Shown piece by piece: positions 14,901 to 20,781 of a stretch of DNA of 20,781 nucleotides. The notes under the pieces were generated by a model that did no database searches, was not told the origin of the DNA, and saw nothing but the letters and a program-made list of their open reading frames with translations. This DNA comes from Verrucomicrobiaceae bacterium UBA7681. GTDB taxonomy: Bacteria > Verrucomicrobiota > Verrucomicrobiia > Verrucomicrobiales > Verrucomicrobiaceae. Position numbers and translations under genes: made by a program. The DNA lies in the NCBI GenBank assembly GCA_002482965.1, contig DLGZ01000035.1, forward strand, positions 15,591 to 36,371, given 5' to 3'. Positions within the stretch are counted from its first letter, which is position 1; each line of letters starts with the position of its first letter.

Positions 14901-15368
14901 ATGCTTTACTCCATCGAACTCAGGCGAACCGAGACCGTGCCCACAGCAGTGATCCGCGATCAGGTGCAGCCCCGGGAGCTGTCGCGATTTGTCCCTGCGG
15001 CCTGCGGTGAGGTGTGGTCCTTCATTCGCGCTGCGGGTCTGCCCAAGCCGGGACGACATGTGGCGGTGTATTTGGATCGGCAAGGGACGGTCGAAGTCGG
15101 GGCGGAGGTGGCGGAACCGTTTACCGGCAACGACCGCGTGCGGTGCTCCCAGCTTCCAGCTGGCCGAGTGGCGATGACAGTTCATCAGGGTCCTTACTCC
15201 GGCCTAGGCGAGGCGCATGCGGCGGTCCGGCAGTGGTGTGCTGCACAGGGGCGGCAGCTTTCCGAGGTTTCGTGGGAGATCTACGGTCACTGGGATGAAA
15301 GCTGGAACACGGATCCCTCGAAGATTTGCACGGAGGTCTATCATCTGCTGGCAGACAACGAGGAATGA
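14901..15368 (+). CDS. GyrI-like / AraC effector-binding domain protein
   Basis: The 155-residue protein corresponds to a single GyrI-like (SOUL-related, Rob/BmrR-type) small-molecule-binding domain. It begins MLYSIELRRTETVPTAVIRD. The central GEVWSFIRAAGLPKPG leads into HVAVYLDRQGTVEVGAEV. Later come VAMTVHQGPYSGLGEAHAAV and SWEIYGHWDESWNTDPSKIC, then TEVYHLL; the H-x-G-PY and W-E-x-Y-x-x-W patterns are typical. Free-standing members bind drugs or other hydrophobic ligands, and some hydrolyse cyclopropanoid antibiotics. No DNA-binding domain is present, so it is not itself a regulator. ATG 14901 was picked at the start of family-like sequence. Its stop overlaps the next ATG (ATGA), suggesting coupling with the acetyltransferase. 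Confidence 0.85.
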   Translation: MLYSIELRRTETVPTAVIRDQVQPRELSRFVPAACGEVWSFIRAAGLPKPGRHVAVYLDRQGTVEVGAEVAEPFTGNDRVRCSQLPAGRVAMTVHQGPYSGLGEAHAAVRQWCAAQGRQLSEVSWEIYGHWDESWNTDPSKICTEVYHLLADNEE

Positions 15369-15889
15369 CTTTGAGTGATGCCCATGCTATTCATTCCATG
15401 AACGAGATGCCGCTCACCCTCTTCGAGGCAGATCTTTCCCGCCCCGAGCATCAGGAGGCAACTCTGCACCTGCTCAACGCCTATGCCATGGACCCCATGG
15501 GTGATGGCAGGCCGCTCTCGGAAATCGCGAGACGTGAGGTGATTCCCGGCCTGCGCAATCACCCTACAACCGTGGTATTCCTAGCATTTCACGCCGCCGA
15601 ACCCGCAGGCTTGGCGATCTGCTTTCGCGGCTTTTCCACCTTTGCGGCCCGGCCGCTGCTCAATATTTCCGATTACTTTGTGGTGCCCGCGCACCGTGGA
15701 ATGGGGATTGGGCGCAGGCTGCTGGAGGTGATCGAGCAGTGTGCGTGCCGCCTTGGCTGCTGCCGGCTCACGCTTGAAGTACAGGAGAACAATCATCTTG
15801 CGAGGCAGGTCTATGCCAGTGCCGGATTCACCCAGGCCGTGCATGTCCCGGCGGCTGGCGGGGCGCTTTACCTGACCAAGCCGTTGTAA
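15365..15889 (+). CDS. GNAT family N-acetyltransferase
   Basis: The 174-residue protein matches the GNAT fold. The central strand LNISDYFVVPAHRG is followed by the acetyl-CoA pyrophosphate loop motif HRGMGIGRRLLEVIE (R/Q-x-x-G-x-G/A). The C-terminal block LTLEVQENNHLARQVYASAG ends with FTQ, where the Asn and Tyr of the N-x-x-A-x-x-x-Y motif are kept. It transfers an acetyl group from acetyl-CoA to an amine; the substrate is unknown. ATG 15365 overlaps the previous stop by four bases. ATG 15398 (MNEMPLTLFEAD) fits the family N-terminus equally well and may be the true start. Probably co-transcribed with the GyrI-like gene. Confidence 0.88.
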   Translation: MTLSDAHAIHSMNEMPLTLFEADLSRPEHQEATLHLLNAYAMDPMGDGRPLSEIARREVIPGLRNHPTTVVFLAFHAAEPAGLAICFRGFSTFAARPLLNISDYFVVPAHRGMGIGRRLLEVIEQCACRLGCCRLTLEVQENNHLARQVYASAGFTQAVHVPAAGGALYLTKPL

Positions 15890-15943
15890 AATTTTCCGCA
15901 AATCCTTGTGCTGGCAATTCGCGCGTCTAGATCTGAGCCTGCC

Positions 15944-16402
15944 ATGCCTGACTACAACATCATCAGCACTGACCAATGGCAGATCATGCTGCCTAGTGAC
16001 TGGGCGCAGAAGCCGCAGACCGACGGGCCCGGGTCGTTTTATTTCGAGGCCAGTGACGGGAGCATGGGAGCTTACATCTCCGTCTTCACTCGAACGGACC
16101 CTGACTCCCCAGCCCTGGCAGACCTTGCGGCCTGGCGCGAAAAGGAAATTCACAACCTGCATGCGATGATCGATCACCAGTGGGAGATCATCGAAGAGTG
16201 GCAGCATGATGAAGGCGGCACGGCCATTTCGGCGAGCGACTGCCTGGAACGCAGCACGAACTACCGCATCGTCTGCCTGCGCATGACGCAGTTTCCCTGG
16301 CTGGTGCGCGTGAGTCTGCATGACTACAACTGCACCGACTACGAAACCTCAAAGCAGGCTTTGCTGCCGCTGATTGATTCGTTTGCGCCGGTTTTTGCGT
16401 AG
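15944..16402 (+). CDS. hypothetical protein (DcrB/PsbP-like pattern possible)
   Basis: The 152-residue protein begins MPDYNIISTDQWQIMLPSDW and contains SFYFEASDGSMGAYISVF, then RVSLHDYNCTDYETSKQALL and ending PLIDSFAPVFA. There is no signal peptide. A short N-terminal strand reading like 'wqi.lPsdW', a mixed beta sheet and a closing helix with final 'idSf' resemble small DcrB/PsbP-like domains, but this is a structural guess. ATG 15944 was chosen over the upstream ATG at 15908 because the latter would add an arginine-rich non-homologous start. It converges with the lipoprotein gene at 16480-17082, with the GTCAAG repeat cluster between them. Confidence 0.65.
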   Translation: MPDYNIISTDQWQIMLPSDWAQKPQTDGPGSFYFEASDGSMGAYISVFTRTDPDSPALADLAAWREKEIHNLHAMIDHQWEIIEEWQHDEGGTAISASDCLERSTNYRIVCLRMTQFPWLVRVSLHDYNCTDYETSKQALLPLIDSFAPVFA

Positions 16403-16406
16403 GGAC

Positions 16407-16456
16407 GGTCAAGTATCGTCAAGTATGGTCAAGCGTCGAGCCTTGACCATTCCTTG
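16407..16456. terminator. GTCAAG tandem repeats with hairpin between convergent genes
   Basis: Three imperfect 10-bp units in a row (GGTCAAGTAT, CGTCAAGTAT, GGTCAAGCGT; 16407-16436) face two CTTGAC copies (16442-16456). A 9-bp perfect stem ATGGTCAAG/CTTGACCAT (16425-16433 with 16442-16450) has an 8-base loop. It sits between the ends of two convergent genes, where a bidirectional terminator is expected. No long T-run is present. Confidence 0.5.
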
Positions 16457-16479
16457 ACATCTCAGCACCACCGCCTCCG

Positions 16480-17082
16480 TCACAACGACGCCGTGGTGAT
16501 GGCCGACGCCGCCTCGACTTCGTCCACGTAGGGTTCGCCGGTGAGTTTTTCGATCTTCTCGCGGTTTTCCTGCTCGCTCAGGGGCGGCGTTTCCTCTCCA
16601 TCCTGGGAGGCAGGGCCATGGTAGGTCACATGCCAGGATACTCGTTTCCAGCCGCCTTCCACCCGCTGGAAGGTGTAATGCAGCTTGGGTTTCCGGAAGC
16701 CGAAACCATCATCAATGGGACCGATGGCCATCTCAACCTTCAGGGGCTTGGCTTCCGCGATCTGCTTGATTTCGACCGGGGTTTGGGATCTGTCACCTTT
16801 GAGCAGGAAGTGGTCATCCTTCTCCTCGGTCAGCCCATCTCGGTGGAAGACATTGATGGACCAGTCATAGGCGGGGAAGGTCTGGGCGATTTCCCACATG
16901 GTGGGCTCCTTCTCTGCGGGCAGTTTCACCACGTCTTCGATGATCTTTTCAGCCATGGCGGGCCGCTTGACGAGGAGGAAGCGCTCTTCCCTGGCTTTCT
17001 GCGCACGTTGCTCGGGCGTGGCGCAGCTTGGGAGTATCAAGGTCAGAGCCAGGGCGGCAAAAGGGGCGATCCAAAAATTCAT
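16480..17082 (-). CDS. putative lipoprotein, unknown function
   Basis: The 200-residue protein starts MNFWIAPFAALALTLILPSC, a lipoprotein signal peptide with predicted lipidated Cys20, followed by ATPEQRAQKAREERFLLVKR. The mature part contains EPTMWEIAQTFPAYDWSINV and KPKLHYTFQRVEGGWKRVSW, then HVTYHG. The last pattern is like a single-domain secreted beta protein, but no family is recognised. The Glu/Lys-rich C-terminus ends without further features. ATG 17082 is preferred to an ATG at 17103, because the signal peptide starts there. Its 5' side faces the SHD1-DUF1549 gene divergently, with about 225 bp between starts, so the promoters of both must lie in 17083-17307. I cannot point to exact -35/-10 boxes. 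Confidence 0.75.
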   Translation of the reverse strand: MNFWIAPFAALALTLILPSCATPEQRAQKAREERFLLVKRPAMAEKIIEDVVKLPAEKEPTMWEIAQTFPAYDWSINVFHRDGLTEEKDDHFLLKGDRSQTPVEIKQIAEAKPLKVEMAIGPIDDGFGFRKPKLHYTFQRVEGGWKRVSWHVTYHGPASQDGEETPPLSEQENREKIEKLTGEPYVDEVEAASAITTASL

Positions 17083-17307
17083 GTGTAGTGTCTGGCTGTG
17101 CATCTCTGACAGAGAAGGATGTAGGCCAGTTCTTTCGAGTATAAAAGGGTGATCTCTTTACCACGGGCACATATCCTCTCAGCATCCTGAGGAGTTTGCC
17201 GCCGGGCGTATCCCCTCCCCCGCTAAAGGATTCGCAAAAGATCTGAAACTTCCCCTCGGACCCTTCGTTTAACCCGCCATCGACCCGGATCTCCGAACGA
17301 TGCCCCC

Positions 17308-19401
17308 ATGAAAACGCGCCTCTGCCTCCCCCTCGCCTGTGCTCTCCTCGTCACCGGCCTCCAGGCTGACAATGAAGTTTACCGCACCTGGACCGACGCC
17401 CAGGGACGAAAGCTGGAGGCGACCTTCCGGGGCATTGAAAACGGCAACGTCTTCCTCCAGGTCCGCAACGGCTACGTCTATCGACTCTCGTTGGACAAGC
17501 TCTCAGCAGTCGATCAGCAGGCCGCCAAAACCCTCAAGCCCGAAGGTCTGGGCATCCCGTCCGATCCCAATCTCGCCCAGGCCGCTGCGCAGATCGACAT
17601 GCTGGTCGAAGCCGGACTGAAGAAAGCCGAGCAGAAGCCCAACCCGCTCGCTTCAGATGAACAGTTCGTCCGCCGCGTCTTTCTGGATCTCGCGGGCCGC
17701 ATTCCCACGCGCGAGGAAGCGCTGGAATTCATCAATGACACCAGCCTGTCGAAGCGGGCGAAGGTCATCGACCGGCTGCTGGACTCCGAGGGCTACCGCA
17801 GCCACCTGTTCAACTACTTTGCCGATATGCTGCGCATGGCGGACGTGGCGCAGAAGGCGCGCTTTTACACCTACCAGGACTGGTTGAAGGGGCAGATCGC
17901 CGAGAACGTGCCGTGGGACAAGGTCGTCCATACCATGATGACCGCAGACGGCAAGCTGCTGGAAAACGGTGCCACTGGTTATCTGCTGCGCGATGCTGGA
18001 ATGCGCCTGGATAATCTCAGCCTCACGCTCAGCACCTTCATCGGTGCCAATGTGTCATGCGCGCAGTGCCATGACCATCCCTTTGCTGATTGGACGCAGC
18101 GCCAGTTCTATGAAATGGCGGCCTTCTTCGGTGCCACGGAAACCTACGGTGCCAAAGGCAATGCAGGTGGTGGCATGCAGGGCATGCGCAAGTTGATTGC
18201 CTCACTGGGGGACAAACGACTGCAGCAGCAGGCGAAAAACCTCTTTCGAGTCAACGGACTGGCGGTGGAAGACTCCAGCACGAACGATTTGAAGATGCCG
18301 GATGATTACAAATACCCGGATGCCAAGCCCGGGGATCTCGTCACCCCAAAGCTCATCACCTGGAGTGATGACAAAACCAAGAAGGCCTATCAAGGCGTGC
18401 AGACCACCAAGCACGATGAACAACTGCGCGAGCAATTTGCCAAATGGATGACCTCGCCTGACAACCCGCGCTTTGGCATGACCATTGCCAACCGCATGTG
18501 GAAGCACATTTTCGGTGTCGGCGTCAAGGAACCCGTCACTGACATCGATGACCCGAATGCCAGCGTGAATCCGGCGCTGCTGCATCACCTGGGCAATGAA
18601 ATGGTGCGCTTCAAATTCGACCTCAAGCAGTTCCTGCGCGTGCTGTGCAACACCCAAACCTACCAGCGTGAGGCCACCAGCCACGAACTGGCGGACAATA
18701 CGCCCTACCTTTTCCCCGGCCCAATCCTTCGCCGCATGACTGCTGAGCAGGCCTGGGACTCCTGCGCCACGCTGGTGGTCGGTGCCGATGTGGACAAATT
18801 CAAAGGGCACCGCGGCGAAACCTACGCCAAGGCGATGAATATTGATCTCAGCGGTGATGCCTCGCCAGACGTCCTCAAAGGTCAGATCGAAAACGCCGTC
18901 GCGAGCATGCGTCAGTTTGGTGGTGGAAAGGCTGCGGGCAATCCCAAGAACAACGCGCGGAAGAAGCGCATGATGAACCAGAGCGGAGGCGGTGAAGAAG
19001 ACCTCACCCTCGCGCCGCCGGTGCGAGACGGGCTGGTGCTGGCCCGCGCCTCGGAACTGCCGCAGCCGGAAAAGGACCAGCATTTCCTGCGCATGTTCGG
19101 GCAGAGTGACCGGCAGATCGCCGACAGCGAAAGCGAGGAGGGCAGCATCCCGCAGGTGCTCATGCTCATGAATGGCGAGGCCCAGCGCGTCATCGGCCAG
19201 GATGATTCGCTCGTGGTCAAAACAGCCAGTGCACAAAAGACACCCGAGCAGCAGGTGGAAAGCCTCTACGTCAGCTTCTTCAGCCGCAAACCCAAGCCCA
19301 ATGAACTCACCACCGCCGTCGCGGGACTCGGCAACGGCATGACCATGCGTGACCTGACCTGGGTGCTGTTCAACACCCGTGAATTCATCTTCGTGGAATA
19401 A
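17308..19401 (+). CDS. SHD1-DUF1549-DUF1553 protein
   Basis: The 697-residue exported protein has a signal peptide (about 1-20, ending GLQAD). An SHD1-type domain (about 24-72) follows: YRTWTDAQGRKLEATFRGIE, then VYRLSLDKLSAVDQQ. DUF1549 (about 95-290) contains FVRRVFLDLAGRIPTREEAL and the conserved CAQCHDHPFADWTQ, whose Cys251/Cys254/His255 form a CxxCH haem-like motif. DUF1553 (about 390-690) contains NPRFGMTIANRMWKHIFGVG and the ending TWVLFNTREFIFVE. Such proteins are abundant in Planctomycetes and Verrucomicrobia and are usually paired with DUF1501. They are often proposed to act in extracellular polysaccharide degradation, but no activity is proven here. No separate cytochrome c (PSCyt) domain is present; SHD1 stands in its place. 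A four-codon frame (ATG CCC CCA TGA, 17300-17311) overlaps the start codon. Confidence 0.92.
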   Translation: MKTRLCLPLACALLVTGLQADNEVYRTWTDAQGRKLEATFRGIENGNVFLQVRNGYVYRLSLDKLSAVDQQAAKTLKPEGLGIPSDPNLAQAAAQIDMLVEAGLKKAEQKPNPLASDEQFVRRVFLDLAGRIPTREEALEFINDTSLSKRAKVIDRLLDSEGYRSHLFNYFADMLRMADVAQKARFYTYQDWLKGQIAENVPWDKVVHTMMTADGKLLENGATGYLLRDAGMRLDNLSLTLSTFIGANVSCAQCHDHPFADWTQRQFYEMAAFFGATETYGAKGNAGGGMQGMRKLIASLGDKRLQQQAKNLFRVNGLAVEDSSTNDLKMPDDYKYPDAKPGDLVTPKLITWSDDKTKKAYQGVQTTKHDEQLREQFAKWMTSPDNPRFGMTIANRMWKHIFGVGVKEPVTDIDDPNASVNPALLHHLGNEMVRFKFDLKQFLRVLCNTQTYQREATSHELADNTPYLFPGPILRRMTAEQAWDSCATLVVGADVDKFKGHRGETYAKAMNIDLSGDASPDVLKGQIENAVASMRQFGGGKAAGNPKNNARKKRMMNQSGGGEEDLTLAPPVRDGLVLARASELPQPEKDQHFLRMFGQSDRQIADSESEEGSIPQVLMLMNGEAQRVIGQDDSLVVKTASAQKTPEQQVESLYVSFFSRKPKPNELTTAVAGLGNGMTMRDLTWVLFNTREFIFVE

Positions 19402-19421
19402 TCACGCCCCCCTTCACTACC

Positions 19422-20711
19422 ATGAATCTTCACAACCAGCTTGATCCCATCTCCCGTCGTGCCTTTTGCGAGCGCTGGGCCAGCGCAGCGCTCGGTGTCA
19501 CCGTGCTGCATGGCCTCGGCGGCAGCGCCTTTGCAGCGGAAGCAGCCACGGCTGCCGCGCCCTCTGGCCCCGGCTTCGGCAAGGCCAAGAACATCATCTT
19601 CCTCCAGATGATCGGTGGCATGACACACATTGATACGCTGGACCCGAAGGAGGGTCCGACGCAGGGCCCGAAAGCGCCGATCAAAACCAAGGCGGATTTC
19701 CAACTGGGCGGCACGATGGAGAACCTCGCCAAACAGGCGGACAAGTTCAGCATCATCCGCAGCATGACTTCCAAAACAGGGGTGCATGCCGCCGGGCAGT
19801 ACGTCATCCGCACCGGCTACGAGCAGCGCGGCACCATCAAGCATCCCAACATCGGGGCCTGGGCGCAGCACTTCCTCGGCACCAGCCACAAGACGCTGCC
19901 CTCCAACGTCTGCGTGAACCGCCAGCCGCAGAACGGCAACGGCTTCTTCCCATCCAGCTTCTCCCCGCTGCCCATCCTTGATCCTGACGTCGGCCTGCAA
20001 TACGCCAAGAGCGAGGCCAGCCCGGACCAAATGAACAAGCGCCTAGCCATGCTGGAACAGCTCGACGCGGGATTCCGTGATCGATTCCAGACCTCCGAAG
20101 TGAAGAGCTACTCGCAGTTCTATGACAAAACGATCAGCATCATGTCCAGCACGGACCTGGAGGCCTTCCACCTCGATGACGAACCGGAGGCGCTGAAGGA
20201 GAAGTACGGCAATAACAAATTCGGCCAGGGCTGCCTGCTGGCCCGGCGTCTGGTGGAAAAAGGCATCCGCTACATCGAAGTCGCCAAGGGCGGCTGGGAC
20301 ATGCACAACAACATCGACGACGGCCTCGATGAACACGGCGCCGAACTCGACGTGGCGCTCTCCGCATTGCTCGAAGATCTCAAGGAACGCGGGCTGCTGG
20401 AAAGCACGCTGGTGGTGCTCTGCTCCGAATTTGGCCGCGGACCCAAGATCAACGGCAACGGCGGGCGCGACCACCATCCGAAAGTCTTCTCCACCCTGCT
20501 CGCCGGTGGTGGCATCAAAGGCGGCTTCATCTACGGCTCCAGCGACAAAGAAGGCATGGCGGTGGCCGACAAGCAGGTCAGCCCGCAGGATTTCCTTTCC
20601 ACCATCGGCTGGAGTCTCGGCCTGCCGATTGACGAAGTGGTCATGTCGCCCAGCAATCGTCCGTTCACGGTGGGTGACAAGGGCAAGGCGGTGATGGACG
20701 TGTTTGCGTAG
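19422..20711 (+). CDS. DUF1501 family protein
   Basis: The 429-residue protein is the usual partner of DUF1549/DUF1553 proteins. Near the N-terminus SRRAFCERWASAALGVTVLH gives a twin-arginine-like (RR) signal, suggesting export in folded form. The DUF1501 domain includes AKNIIFLQMIGGMTHIDTLD, MTSKTGVHAAGQYVIRTGYE, GWDMHNNIDDGLDEHGAELD and LVVLCSEFGRGPKINGNGGR, then DHHPKVFSTLLAGGGIKGG. The metal-ligand-like pattern (D-x-H, EFGR, RDHHP) recalls the alkaline-phosphatase/sulfatase superfamily, so a hydrolase role is plausible but unproven. It starts 20 nt after the upstream stop on the same strand, making a two-gene operon. Downstream, 16 nt after its stop, lies a long inverted repeat. Confidence 0.93.
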   Translation: MNLHNQLDPISRRAFCERWASAALGVTVLHGLGGSAFAAEAATAAAPSGPGFGKAKNIIFLQMIGGMTHIDTLDPKEGPTQGPKAPIKTKADFQLGGTMENLAKQADKFSIIRSMTSKTGVHAAGQYVIRTGYEQRGTIKHPNIGAWAQHFLGTSHKTLPSNVCVNRQPQNGNGFFPSSFSPLPILDPDVGLQYAKSEASPDQMNKRLAMLEQLDAGFRDRFQTSEVKSYSQFYDKTISIMSSTDLEAFHLDDEPEALKEKYGNNKFGQGCLLARRLVEKGIRYIEVAKGGWDMHNNIDDGLDEHGAELDVALSALLEDLKERGLLESTLVVLCSEFGRGPKINGNGGRDHHPKVFSTLLAGGGIKGGFIYGSSDKEGMAVADKQVSPQDFLSTIGWSLGLPIDEVVMSPSNRPFTVGDKGKAVMDVFA

Positions 20712-20726
20712 TACCAAAGTACTGGT

Positions 20727-20781
20727 GAGCTTTAGCTCACTCTGGGAAATGCGGCGCTCTTTCCAGAGCGAGCTAAAGCTC
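20727..20781. terminator. long inverted-repeat hairpin after DUF1501 gene
   Basis: GAGCTTTAGCTC (20727-20738) and GAGCTAAAGCTC (20770-20781) are perfect 12-bp inverted copies. Inside them CTCTGG and CCAGAG form a second stem. The hairpin begins 16 nt after the DUF1501 stop and runs to the window edge. No T-run is visible within the window, so it may be a terminator or the end of a REP/MITE-like element. Confidence 0.5.

Noticed and set aside
17300..17311. Four-codon frame ATG CCC CCA TGA overlapping the DUF1549 start, considered as a regulatory upstream ORF
   Set aside because: It is so short that chance is a sufficient explanation and no ribosome-binding site precedes it.
18202..19236. 344-aa minus-strand frame opposite the DUF1549/DUF1553 gene
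   Set aside because: The plus-strand frame has clear domains and signal peptide; the antisense frame has none and arises from codon bias.

Overview
The window looks like a chromosomal segment from a verrucomicrobium, probably close to Prosthecobacter/Verrucomicrobium. The main reason is the pair at the right end: an SHD1-DUF1549-DUF1553 protein followed by a DUF1501 protein, an arrangement typical of Planctomycetes and Verrucomicrobia. Most genes lack a clear Shine-Dalgarno sequence, and genes lie on both strands in short groups. No rRNA, tRNA or CRISPR array was seen.

Positions 1-8002 form a scarred accessory region. It opens with the C-terminal part of a DUF3500 gene. Further partial copies of the same 3' segment lie at 2302-2578 (frameshifted and nonsense-mutated), 5637-5753 and 7859-8002. 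The last two abut at the same codon and together rebuild one DUF3500 3' end, split by about 2.1 kb that carries a lipoprotein gene, an ADP-ribosylglycohydrolase-family gene and a possible tiny truncated ORF. Two of the copies are preceded by the same gap-free 156-bp repeat (2146-2301 and 5481-5636), which looks like the 3' end of a mobile element. Between the copies, on the minus strand, are three secreted or anchored proteins with C-terminal membrane tails (848-1627, 3170-4033, 4601-5479). Two of them share an almost identical tail. Also present are two 5'-truncated genes, one keeping a metzincin zinc site, and a truncated ISL3-type transposase. Parts of this region (about 600-5500) look more A+T-rich than the rest.

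Positions 8027-20711 are ordinary, intact genes: a sodium:neurotransmitter-symporter-family transporter with a 51-aa membrane peptide just downstream (possible small subunit); a membrane-anchored subtilisin-like protease; an SF1 UvrD/PcrA/Rep-type helicase; an esterase of the enterochelin-esterase type; an exported FKBP prolyl isomerase; a GyrI-like protein overlapping a GNAT acetyltransferase; a small hypothetical protein; a lipoprotein; and the DUF1549/DUF1553 + DUF1501 pair. Two intergenic sites carry GTCAAG/CTTGAC repeat hairpins, and the window ends in a perfect 12-bp inverted repeat.

Functionally, the left third is best read as repeated duplication, insertion and decay around DUF3500 and surface-protein genes. 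The right two thirds hold housekeeping, envelope and transport functions. The clearest unexplained signals are the reassembling split DUF3500 copy, the duplicated element-DUF3500 junction, and the shared C-terminal tail on unrelated protein bodies.
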